From DAOTWY01 sp003696565 (GTDB taxonomy: Bacteria > Chloroflexota > Anaerolineae > Aggregatilineales > Phototrophicaceae), in the NCBI GenBank assembly GCA_034435635.1, contig DAOTWY010000025.1, forward strand, positions 50,680-114,679: a stretch of 64,000 bases of DNA, written 5' to 3'. Of this stretch, positions 1 through 6,992 are shown one piece after another. A program made the translations under genes and the position numbers. The stretch's first letter is position 1. Each line of letters begins with the position of its first letter. A model generated the notes under the pieces. That model worked only from the letters and a program-made list of their open reading frames with translations, was not told the DNA's origin and searched no databases.

Positions 1-422
1 ATACAAGCATTGCCGGGCACATGGTGAATTTCCTGAATCCGGTAGGGCTGCTGTTAGGGTTGAATGGGGTGATTTTAGTGGCGTATATCGTTGCTATTCC
101 CGCGAATGAAATCATCATCCCTACTATCCTGATGTTGACACTGACCCTAGGTCAAAATATTGCTGGTGCGCAATCTGGTGTGATGCTAGAACTTGGGGAT
201 GCAGAAGTTTATACCGTGTTGACACAAGTAGGCGGGTGGACGTTATTAACTGGCGTGAATCTAATGCTGTTCAGCTTGTTGCACAACCCATGCAGCACCA
301 CGATCCTGACCATCTGGAATGAGACCAAAAGCCTTAAATGGACAGCCGTAGCAACCTTTTTGCCTCTTGCTATGGGCATCATCGTGACCTTCAGCGTAAA
401 TTTACTGGTACACATATTTTAA
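1..422 (+). CDS. feoB: FeoB ferrous iron transporter, C-terminal end (partial)
   Basis: Membrane permease part of the GTP-driven Fe(II) importer FeoB. Only the last ~140 residues are in the window; the reading frame is open back to base 3 and the true start lies outside. The segment shows the conserved Gly-rich transmembrane stretch followed by IPANEI(I/V)IPT, which is characteristic of the FeoB gate domain, then an HNPCSTTI motif with the conserved NPC, and a final hydrophobic helix. An internal ATG at 21 is not the real start, because the family motif continues upstream of it (SIAGH). It is followed directly by a rho-independent terminator, so feoB is the last gene of its transcript. Family assignment is firm; the state of the missing GTPase domain cannot be judged. 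Confidence 0.88.
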   Translation, partial: TSIAGHMVNFLNPVGLLLGLNGVILVAYIVAIPANEIIIPTILMLTLTLGQNIAGAQSGVMLELGDAEVYTVLTQVGGWTLLTGVNLMLFSLLHNPCSTTILTIWNETKSLKWTAVATFLPLAMGIIVTFSVNLLVHIF

Positions 423-449
423 GTAATGCGATGGGATCAAGATCATTCA

Positions 450-480
450 GGGGCGAATCGGTGTTGTTCGCCCCTTTTTT
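450..480 (+). terminator. Rho-independent terminator after feoB
   Basis: Perfect 8-bp stem GGGGCGAA/TTCGCCCC (450-457 with 467-474), a 9-nt loop and a run of six T (475-480). It lies 27 bases after the feoB stop and before the convergent methyltransferase gene. Confidence 0.9.
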
Positions 481-492
481 GTTTTCTTGATG

Positions 493-1287
493 TTAATTAA
501 CGATAAGCCGCCCCACTAATACTGCTGGAATTTGTGATAAATGCCGCCAAGATAAAGCACGATTATCCTCTTGCCCTGGGGGGTAAGCTGCTTCTTCAAT
601 GCCATTGAGAACTAGCCCTGCTTGGAAAGCCTCCCCCAATAATTGATGCAACGGGCGATGATAATAATAATGCGGATTGGGTTCATCAATTGCACCCAAT
701 GCTTTCATCGGTGGGATATGTAAATATTTGTTGATTTTCATACCCCGGGTATGAATTAATTGCCCATTACTGTCTTCCATTTCAGCATAAAAAATTGGAT
801 TGTTGGAGTTAAATGCTGGATGTGCTGTCGCAAACACAAATCGCCCCTCAGGTCGAAGCATCTGCCGTGCAGCAAGAAATAGTGGGGCAATATCGGGAAT
901 ATCCATTAATGCCATTGTGCAAACAATTGCATCAAATTGACCCAATGCCACCAATGCGACTTGGTCTGTAGCATCCACTACACGATAATCAATAGGATGC
1001 CCAGATTGTTGCCCACGTGCTTTTGCCCGTTCAATTAATTCAGCACTAAAATCAACGGCAGTGACGATAGCCCCAAGTGCTGCTAATCGCCGCGCCATCA
1101 CACCGTTACCACAGGCGACATCTAATACACGCTCACCGAATTTTAACTCTAACAATCTTTCAATGGGTGGTGCAACCAATGTGCGATGAAAACGATTCCC
1201 TTCATCACCATGCAGCGAATCCCAAAACGCAGCTTTTGCGTTCCACATCTGTTTGCTTTCTGCGTTCAACGTTTGTTTGTCTTGCAT
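493..1287 (-). CDS. Class I SAM-dependent methyltransferase
   Basis: 264 residues. Residues 54-62 (VLDVACGNG) are the SAM-binding motif I, and the acidic end of beta-2 is at D79 (TAVDFSAE), which would hold the ribose of SAM. The rest follows the Rossmann-like fold of the Methyltransf_11/25 group; the substrate is not predictable. The start is supported by AAAGGAAA about 8 nt upstream of the ATG. It faces feoB tail to tail and is divergent from the O-methyltransferase at 1399, so the ~110-base gap at 1288-1398 probably carries both promoters. The class assignment is secure, but no pathway context is visible. Confidence 0.8.
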   Translation of the reverse strand: MQDKQTLNAESKQMWNAKAAFWDSLHGDEGNRFHRTLVAPPIERLLELKFGERVLDVACGNGVMARRLAALGAIVTAVDFSAELIERAKARGQQSGHPIDYRVVDATDQVALVALGQFDAIVCTMALMDIPDIAPLFLAARQMLRPEGRFVFATAHPAFNSNNPIFYAEMEDSNGQLIHTRGMKINKYLHIPPMKALGAIDEPNPHYYYHRPLHQLLGEAFQAGLVLNGIEEAAYPPGQEDNRALSWRHLSQIPAVLVGRLIVN

Positions 1288-1398
1288 CGAGTTTTTTCCT
1301 TTCTTTGACTGGGGGGGCGGTATTATACGGAATTAGTCAAATTTATCAAGTATCATTTAGAATTAGAACAGTTTTTAATGGTTCAAAAAGGAGATTTT

Positions 1399-2055
1399 AT
1401 GATGCAAACGCAATGGACAGCAGTTGATAATTTTTTTAATAATTTACTTGTAGGTGATGATCCTATTTTAGAAGCAGCGTTGAAAGATAGCGAAGCGGCG
1501 GGGTTACCCGCTATTCATGTTGCGCCAAACCAGGGGAAATTCCTTATGCTGCTTGCACAAATTCAGCAAGCACGGTCTATTTTGGAGATTGGCACACTGG
1601 GCGGTTATAGCACGATCTGGCTGGGGCGCGGTATGGCGGCGGATGGGCATATCACCACGCTGGAAGTCAGCACCAAACATGCAGAAGTCGCTCGCTCGAA
1701 TCTGGCACGGGCTGGCTTAGCGGATCGTGTGACGGTACACGTTGGCGTAGCGTTGGAAATACTCCCGACCCTTCAACAGCCGTTTGATATGATTTTTATT
1801 GATGCGGATAAACCCAATAACCCACATTATTGGGAATGGGCGTTAAAACTCTCTCGTCCGGGGACATTAATTATTGTGGATAATGTGGTGCGGCATGGTG
1901 CGGTGGTTAATGCGGATTCAGATGATCCTAACGTGCTAGGCACGCGCAAATTAGCCGAACTTGTCGCCACAGAATCACGTGTTACGGCAACTGTTATTCA
2001 AACTGTGGGCAGCAAAGGATATGATGGGTTTTTGATGGCGCGGGTGCTGGAATAA
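1399..2055 (+). CDS. Class I O-methyltransferase, caffeoyl-CoA OMT-like
   Basis: 218 residues from the ATG at 1399, chosen over an in-frame ATG at 1378 because AAAAGGAG sits 5-6 nt upstream of 1399. Residues 61-70 (ILEIGTLGGY) form motif I of the cation-dependent O-methyltransferases (Methyltransf_3). IDADK near 134-138 and DN at 161-162 match the metal-binding residues of that family. Members methylate catechol-type hydroxyls on small molecules, using SAM and Mg2+. Length is normal. It stands alone, divergent from another methyltransferase. The natural substrate cannot be told from sequence. Confidence 0.86.
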   Translation: MMQTQWTAVDNFFNNLLVGDDPILEAALKDSEAAGLPAIHVAPNQGKFLMLLAQIQQARSILEIGTLGGYSTIWLGRGMAADGHITTLEVSTKHAEVARSNLARAGLADRVTVHVGVALEILPTLQQPFDMIFIDADKPNNPHYWEWALKLSRPGTLIIVDNVVRHGAVVNADSDDPNVLGTRKLAELVATESRVTATVIQTVGSKGYDGFLMARVLE

Positions 2056-2063
2056 TGCAAAAA

Positions 2064-2984
2064 CTAAGTCATCGTTTTATATCCTAGCCATATGGCTGCT
2101 GCACCTTGTGGGGTTAGGTCTGTGGGGATTTGTGGGAGGTCATTTAGCGGGATATACAGCGTGTTCTGTCGTTCTGTCTGGCTTGCGGCAGCCAGCATGT
2201 GCTGATTACGAGTAAACCAGGCTGGATCATGAATGACCAACCGCATACAAATTTCTGCCCGCAGCGTTAATAAATTAAACGCCACACCCGTTAGATTCAA
2301 GTCTGCGCGCCCGTCATCTAGCATGGTACGGAGTTCGATAATCGGCGGAAAATCCAGATAATCCGCATCAAATTCTGGCATGGCGAATAGCTCTTCACCA
2401 TATTCACGGAATACTTGATGCTGCACTGACCACACCGGCGGCTGCATAACAAAGGCGGGTAGAACGTGATGCAAGCCCGCGCCCACTGCCAAATTTGCCG
2501 CCCGCTGTGCCAGCATTATTTGATACTGTCCGTTATGATGAAACACGGTTAGCACCGCGCAACCAATTGTTGCCGAGCGTCCCGCGCCGTTCAATAACGC
2601 TTGTTGCGGTGGGATGCACGCATGGAAGGCATCTCGTAGCGGCGTTGAGTGCCGTTTGCCGTGCAAAAAATCACGCATTTCGTGGTCTAGCGCATCACAC
2701 GTTGCCACCATATCAAAATACTGCCCTAATCGCGCTGTAATCCGCAAAGGCGTGATCTGTAACTCATCTAGCACATATGTCTCCCCGTTGGTGATGAGTT
2801 GTGTTTGCTGTCGTTTATGTAGATGGTCAGCGGCGTAGATGGCGAAATCATCACGTGGGGATTGTGGTGTATCACCTAAAATGGTATCTAGGGTTGCTGC
2901 ATTTGCTGGATACACGATCACAGGGTAGGTCACGCCGTTGAAGATAAGCAGGTTATCCCCATACAGTTGTTTGAGTATGTTCAT
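2064..2984 (-). CDS. Nudix-like domain protein of unknown function
   Basis: About 306 residues. A region around 194-200 (FREYGEE) resembles the core of a Nudix box (REx2EE), preceded by beta strands (AVLTVFHHNGQY, IMLAQR) as in Nudix folds. The full GX5EX7REUXEEXGU pattern is not complete, so hydrolase activity is uncertain. The first ~130 residues match nothing I recognise. The ATG at 2984 overlaps the stop of the HDAC-family gene by 4 nt (ATGA), which implies translational coupling; an in-frame ATG at 2990 is the alternative. The pairing suggests a shared small-molecule role, but that is inference. Confidence 0.55.
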   Translation of the reverse strand: MNILKQLYGDNLLIFNGVTYPVIVYPANAATLDTILGDTPQSPRDDFAIYAADHLHKRQQTQLITNGETYVLDELQITPLRITARLGQYFDMVATCDALDHEMRDFLHGKRHSTPLRDAFHACIPPQQALLNGAGRSATIGCAVLTVFHHNGQYQIMLAQRAANLAVGAGLHHVLPAFVMQPPVWSVQHQVFREYGEELFAMPEFDADYLDFPPIIELRTMLDDGRADLNLTGVAFNLLTLRAEICMRLVIHDPAWFTRNQHMLAAASQTERQNTLYIPLNDLPQIPTDLTPQGAAAIWLGYKTMT

Positions 2985-3937
2985 CCCCATGTTTCCAACA
3001 CATAACCGACTGTCGCGGCGATCATCTCATAGCTTTCTTTGCTGTATCCCCCCCCTAATACCATAACAGTGGGGATGTTGGCAGCCATCAATGTATTTAA
3101 GACGAATTGATCGCGCGCGATAACATCTGCTTCCGGTACTTTGAGGTTGCCTAATAAATCCCCTTCGTAAATATCTGTCCCGGCGATGTAAAACGCGATG
3201 CCAGGTGTTTTAACTCGCTGCAGGGCTTCTGGCAGTTTATGGCGGATCAAATCCATATATAATCGCCCATTACACCCGGAATTAAGCGGAATAGCGTAAT
3301 CAATACGCTCCCTGGCAAAGGCATCCATTGGATAAATCATCTGATTATAAACATCAAAAATGAAGTTGCGGTTGTCTTGATGATAAACACGCTCATAGCC
3401 ATTACCTTGATGCGCGTCCAGATCAATGATAATCGCTTGCTGATGGGGTTGGAGTAATCCATCTTGTCGTAGTTTTTCAATGGCTAAGGGAATATCAGCA
3501 TAAAGGCAAAAGCCTTCCCCTTTTGCACTACTGGCATGATGATACCCACCAGCCAAGTTGATCGCCAAACCGTTTTGCATCGCTTCATAAGCGGCGATGA
3601 CCGTCCCTTGTACTCCTAAGCGCATTGGCGAAAGCAGGCGGCTGTTTAGTACCAAGTAAGGGACAGTTGCTAACAAGGGGAGTTCCAACGCACGCGCCAC
3701 TACAGAAGCGGATTTTAATGATGCCAAATACCCCGCCGTATGCACAATACGCAGATCATCGTCACTGATCTCTGATTCAGGGTGGATGGTGCGCTGCTTC
3801 AGTTGATCACCAAATTGTTCATTAAGCAGGTTGTATGCTCGGCTGAACTTGCGTGTATCAAAAGGGTGCAGTTTTTCGATCCCTAAAAAGTGAATATCAT
3901 AATCAGGTGTATAAATTATTTTGGGGTTTATTTTCAT
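2981..3937 (-). CDS. Histone-deacetylase-family (class IV-like) amidohydrolase
   Basis: 318 residues from the ATG at 3937; a longer frame with a TTG start at 3949 adds four unlikely residues. It begins with IYTPDYDIHFLG, typical of the HDAC11-like class. The Zn/catalytic motifs are visible: GGYHHAS (paired His), DLDAHQGNG (Asp and His ligands), the second Asp in AGTDIYEGD, and the Gly-rich GGGYSKE at the end. Bacterial members deacetylate small acetylated amines or other acyl amides; histones are not implied. No clear Shine-Dalgarno is seen, which fits a leaderless or weakly initiated start. First gene of a two-gene unit with the Nudix-like protein, divergent from the sigma-factor operon. Confidence 0.85.
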   Translation of the reverse strand: MKINPKIIYTPDYDIHFLGIEKLHPFDTRKFSRAYNLLNEQFGDQLKQRTIHPESEISDDDLRIVHTAGYLASLKSASVVARALELPLLATVPYLVLNSRLLSPMRLGVQGTVIAAYEAMQNGLAINLAGGYHHASSAKGEGFCLYADIPLAIEKLRQDGLLQPHQQAIIIDLDAHQGNGYERVYHQDNRNFIFDVYNQMIYPMDAFARERIDYAIPLNSGCNGRLYMDLIRHKLPEALQRVKTPGIAFYIAGTDIYEGDLLGNLKVPEADVIARDQFVLNTLMAANIPTVMVLGGGYSKESYEMIAATVGYVLETWG

Positions 3938-4042
3938 GATCAATAACAATCAAAAAATTTATTAAACAGGTTGATTTAGCTTTTAATAAAGGCTGCTCTA
4001 TATTGTATATTGATTATCAACAATACGATATAATTGATAGCT

Positions 4043-4075
4043 AGGTTGCGTATTTTAACACATTTTACGCAACCT
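4043..4075. promoter_or_regulatory. Perfect 10-bp inverted repeat upstream of the ECF sigma gene
   Basis: AGGTTGCGTA (4043-4052) and TACGCAACCT (4066-4075) are exact reverse complements with a 13-nt AT-rich spacer. The site overlaps the -35 side of the likely promoter of the sigma-factor operon, a position typical of a dimeric regulator's operator. An RNA hairpin is possible but less likely, as it would begin upstream of the proposed -10. Confidence 0.55.
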
Positions 4076-4085
4076 GCGGTATGAT
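4055..4085 (+). promoter_or_regulatory. Candidate sigma70-type promoter for the sigma-factor operon
   Basis: TTAACA (4055-4060) and TATGAT (4080-4085) are separated by 19 bases, slightly long for a housekeeping promoter. The good -10 and its place 58 bases before the ATG support it; an ECF-type promoter could also be present. Confidence 0.35.
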
Positions 4086-4109
4086 AGTTACGTAAAGCAT
4101 ATTAGAAAT

Positions 4110-4129
4110 CGTGTGGGGAACACCACACG
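4110..4129 (+). other. 7-bp hairpin in the 5' UTR of the sigma gene
   Basis: CGTGTGG (4110-4116) pairs exactly with CCACACG (4123-4129) around a 6-nt loop. It ends 13 bases before the ATG at 4143 and leaves the weak AAGGG ribosome site exposed, so it may modulate mRNA stability or initiation, or serve as a second protein-binding palindrome. Confidence 0.45.
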
Positions 4130-4142
4130 GATAAGGGAAACC

Positions 4143-4739
4143 ATGTCAGAAGCAGATCCAATTATTAGCCAGTGGGTCTACGCGGCAATGCAAAATAACC
4201 AAGATGCTTTTGCAGAAATCGTTTATACCTTTCAGGATGCCGTGTATAACTTGTGCTATCGGATGCTTGGTAATCATGTAGAAGCGGAGGATGCAAGCCA
4301 AGAAGCCTTTTTAAAGGCGTTTGGGAATTTATCTCGCTACGATCATGGACGCTCTTTTAAAACTTGGCTGTTGACCATCGCCTCAAATCATTGTATTGAC
4401 CGGTTGCGTAAGCGACGGATGCAATATATCTCGATTGATGAACCGATTCCGGCGACACTGGCTCTTTCCAGTGAGGAGGCATTACCGGAGGAGGTGGTGG
4501 TATCTGATGAGCGTAGTGAGCAAATTCAGGCGTTGTTGAATCAACTCAAGCCGGATGACCGTGCGGTGGTTGTCTTTCGATATTGGTATGATTATTCTTA
4601 TGCCGAAATTGCGGACATGATGGAAACAACCGAAAGTGCCGTCAAAAGTCGCTTGTTCCGCGCCCGTAAAGCGTTGGCAACGTTATTTGAACAAACTGGC
4701 GATACCTATCACAATTCATTATCAGAGGGTTATGATTAA
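4143..4739 (+). CDS. ECF-family RNA polymerase sigma factor
   Basis: 198 residues from the ATG at 4143; the in-frame GTG at 4113 lies inside a hairpin and is unlikely. Sigma region 2 is clear (NLCYRMLGNHVEAEDASQEA, then FKTWLLTIASNHCIDRLRKRR for promoter melting and -10 recognition). Region 4 follows (YSYAEIADMMETTESAVKSR, a helix-turn-helix for the -35). No region 3 is present, as expected for group 4 sigma factors. The stop codon overlaps the next gene's ATG by one base (TAATG). That partner is a two-helix membrane protein in the position of an anti-sigma factor. An inverted repeat and a hairpin upstream suggest controlled expression. Confidence 0.92.
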   Translation: MSEADPIISQWVYAAMQNNQDAFAEIVYTFQDAVYNLCYRMLGNHVEAEDASQEAFLKAFGNLSRYDHGRSFKTWLLTIASNHCIDRLRKRRMQYISIDEPIPATLALSSEEALPEEVVVSDERSEQIQALLNQLKPDDRAVVVFRYWYDYSYAEIADMMETTESAVKSRLFRARKALATLFEQTGDTYHNSLSEGYD

Positions 4740-5290
4740 TGGCAGACCAACGAGTCCTCGAGTTGATGCAAAGCGCACTGGATAACAACCTGACCCCAGA
4801 AGCTGAGCAAGAACTCCTCTCGATTTTACAGACTGATCAAGAGCAAGCAGCAGAATTTGATGCACAACGACAGGTTGATGCTATGCTGCAAACCCCGCCT
4901 CATGTCCGTGCGCCGCGGCGTTTGGCATTAACGATTATGGCGCGCTTGGCACAAACGCTCCAAGCTGAAGACAAACAGTCTGCTATAACACAAGCTCAGA
5001 TGCAAGTTGCTGTTCAATTGGTGACAGTTGCTACCATGCCGCTTTTGGTTGGGGCGGGTTATTTATTGCTAAACGCTAAATCTGACCCAGAAGCGTTTGA
5101 GACCATGTTAGAACCCGTTGCAGCGATGCTGATGATGGTGGTTGATGTGATGACTGTCATGCTGGATGAAGTTCAGGCGGTTTATGAGCAAGACCCGGAA
5201 TTGGCAGTTGCAATGTTAGCACTGATGCCAACGGCTCTGCTTTTGCTAGTCAAGCGCGTTTTGGGTATCGATGATGAATTGCAAGACTAA
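4739..5290 (+). CDS. Putative membrane anti-sigma factor
   Basis: 183 residues, translationally coupled to the ECF sigma gene (TAATG overlap). The N-terminal ~85 residues are soluble, acidic and helical (LELMQSALDNNLTPEAEQEL...), reminiscent of the sigma-binding part of anti-sigma factors but without the HxxxCxxC zinc motif. Two hydrophobic segments follow (about 88-110 and 125-140), then a third near 157-170. The role is inferred mainly from operon position and topology; sequence similarity to known anti-sigma families is not obvious. It would hold the sigma factor at the cytoplasmic face of the membrane until released by an unknown signal. Confidence 0.6.
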   Translation: MADQRVLELMQSALDNNLTPEAEQELLSILQTDQEQAAEFDAQRQVDAMLQTPPHVRAPRRLALTIMARLAQTLQAEDKQSAITQAQMQVAVQLVTVATMPLLVGAGYLLLNAKSDPEAFETMLEPVAAMLMMVVDVMTVMLDEVQAVYEQDPELAVAMLALMPTALLLLVKRVLGIDDELQD

Positions 5291-5297
5291 TTGTTTA

Positions 5298-5341
5298 GGA
5301 AAGGCAGTATGATCAGATAACTGATATGCTACCTTTTCTTG
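5298..5341. terminator. Long hairpin terminator between convergent genes
   Basis: AAAGG..AGTATGATCAG pairs with CTGATATGCTACCTTT (about 15 bp with one mismatch and one bulge), followed by TTTTCTT. It lies between the anti-sigma gene and the convergent ArsR-type gene and could serve both strands. Confidence 0.65.
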
Positions 5342-5356
5342 AGACTTTATAACCTG

Positions 5357-5983
5357 TTAATCATGCTCTGGCGTTTTCACTTTATGCCCGCGGTTGCTGG
5401 GGTGTAAAATCAGCAACATTTTGTAGAGGTGTTGGTTGCCTTCAGGAATAGCTGGCTCACGTTTATTAAAGCCGTATTCTTCCATTAACTCCTGTAGTCG
5501 TTGGTAAAACTCTTCAGCAAGCTCTGGTGTGAGTATTGCCCGTGATTGCGCCAGGATCAACCGTTTGTGGGCGGGGGCGTTTTCTGATGTGTCAATCACC
5601 CCAGCGTGAATGCTATCTAGCACGTCATTTCGTATATCACCAACTACGCCACTAATTGTTACATCTAGGTTTTGGTCTACCTGTGTTGGGGAAAGTAGCC
5701 CATGCGCTAGGCGGTATCGGTGTGCGGTCGCTTGATAATGTTTTTCTACAATGCCAGAGACAATACGTGTATCAACCATGCGGATGATACCGTGTTTTTC
5801 TAGTAGATTAAAATGATAGTAAAGCTTGGTTGGGGGTTTACCAATTTTTTCTGCAACCTCTTTAACTGTACCGGGTTCTGCTAAATATTCCACAATGTTT
5901 AGCCGTAGCGGATCAGCAATGACTTTGAGGGTCTCCAGATTATTGATAATAAATTCGTCAGCAGGTGTGAAATCTGTTGTCAT
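5357..5983 (-). CDS. ArsR-family winged-helix transcriptional regulator
   Basis: 208 residues. Residues ~14-70 form an HTH_20/ArsR winged helix: ETLKVIADPLRLNIVEYL, then VKEVAEKIGKPPTKLYYHFN as the recognition region, then a wing. The extended C-terminal ~120 residues are helical (RAILTPELAEEFYQRLQELMEEYG) as in the larger helix-turn-helix regulators common in Chloroflexota and Actinobacteria, and may form the effector or dimer domain. No metal-binding CxC motif is visible, so metal sensing is not indicated. It is transcribed alone; its targets are unknown. Confidence 0.82.
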   Translation of the reverse strand: MTTDFTPADEFIINNLETLKVIADPLRLNIVEYLAEPGTVKEVAEKIGKPPTKLYYHFNLLEKHGIIRMVDTRIVSGIVEKHYQATAHRYRLAHGLLSPTQVDQNLDVTISGVVGDIRNDVLDSIHAGVIDTSENAPAHKRLILAQSRAILTPELAEEFYQRLQELMEEYGFNKREPAIPEGNQHLYKMLLILHPSNRGHKVKTPEHD

Positions 5984-6092
5984 CTTTTATTCAAATTTTT
6001 CTTGACGTTAAAATTTGCACCATCATACTGTATTTCAACAGATTTCGCTATAGCATGATAGATAGCGTTAATCATACTACTGATTTGCTTGG

Positions 6093-6461
6093 TTATTTCA
6101 ATAATGTTGATTTGACTGCTTCTTGAATATCTTGCGGTTTGTATGGCTTGGTGATATAGCGATCAACCTCACGCAGTTTGCCAACTAAACGGTTAGCTGC
6201 ATCACCGTGTGCGGTCGTGACGATCACCGGGATCAACTTGGTTTCTTCATATTGTTTAATGACATCTAAAAATTCCCACCCACTCATACCGGGCATACTG
6301 ATATCCAGAATGATTAAATCCGGCAGGGGGTTGTTTTCCATATATATTAGTGCGTCTCTTCCATTGAGGCAGATGGTGGATGAAATATCGATTTGGCGTA
6401 GTGTATGAGAGACAATTTCGGCTAGTGATTCCTGGTCTTCAACAATCAAAACGTGCGGCAT
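6093..6461 (-). CDS. Single-domain response regulator (CheY-like)
   Basis: 122 residues, a receiver domain only. Acidic pocket E8/D9, phosphorylatable D53 (IILDISMPG), switch Thr in VTTAHG (~83-84) and Lys in ITKPYKP (~105) are all present, so it should be phosphorylated by a histidine kinase and act on a protein partner. No kinase gene is near. A second receiver-only protein is encoded 56 bases upstream on the same strand (6518-6877); the two are similar in design but clearly diverged. Confidence 0.88.
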   Translation of the reverse strand: MPHVLIVEDQESLAEIVSHTLRQIDISSTICLNGRDALIYMENNPLPDLIILDISMPGMSGWEFLDVIKQYEETKLIPVIVTTAHGDAANRLVGKLREVDRYITKPYKPQDIQEAVKSTLLK

Positions 6462-6517
6462 AAATCAATCAATCCATGTATAGAAGATCGGATGATTTGA
6501 TTATAGCACACTTGATC

Positions 6518-6877
6518 TTAGTGTAAGCTGAGCATACGTTGGATAGCGGTTTGAAGTTCTGTTAGAGAGACAGGTTTTTTAAGAAAGATTTCAATCCCAC
6601 GCTCACGTGCGAGTCTTTGTGTTTCAACATCACCATATGCCGTCAAAATAATAACCGGTGGGTTGATGTTCATGCTGTGCATATGATCTAATAAACGCCA
6701 ACCGTTCATCTGTGGTAGTCCGATATCTAACAGAATCAAATCAGGAGGATGTTGTTGTATAAAATTGAGCGCGTCTACTCCATTAACACATAGGTGGTAT
6801 TGTAAACCAAGCTGATGTAAATAAATTTGGATCACATCACCAATAGCTGGATCATCTTCTACAACCAGGATCATCAT
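6518..6877 (-). CDS. Single-domain response regulator
   Basis: 119 residues from the ATG at 6877 (MMILVVEDD); upstream in-frame codons would add 14 residues with no family counterpart. Receiver domain with D8/D9, phospho-acceptor D51 (LILLDIGLPQMNG), Thr in ILTAYG and Lys in LKKPVSL. No output domain. Same strand as and just upstream of another receiver-only gene, so the pair may be co-transcribed and work in one phosphorelay or with orphan kinases elsewhere. Confidence 0.87.
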   Translation of the reverse strand: MMILVVEDDPAIGDVIQIYLHQLGLQYHLCVNGVDALNFIQQHPPDLILLDIGLPQMNGWRLLDHMHSMNINPPVIILTAYGDVETQRLARERGIEIFLKKPVSLTELQTAIQRMLSLH

Positions 6878-6992
6878 GAAAGTCTCTCTAATAGCTATAT
6901 AGTTAACCATTATAATCAAAAATGTAAAATTTTCCTACAAGTGTGTTAAACTTTTGTGAGTTAGAGCATAGTTAAAAGGTCACATTTATAAT

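Noticed and set aside
2064..2984. Call as an active Nudix hydrolase
   Set aside because: Only the REx2EE-like core is present; the Gly and spacing of the full Nudix box are missing.
4002..4032. Imperfect AT-rich palindrome TATATTGTAT..ATACGATATA
   Set aside because: Low-complexity AT sequence in a divergent promoter region; such matches are expected by chance.
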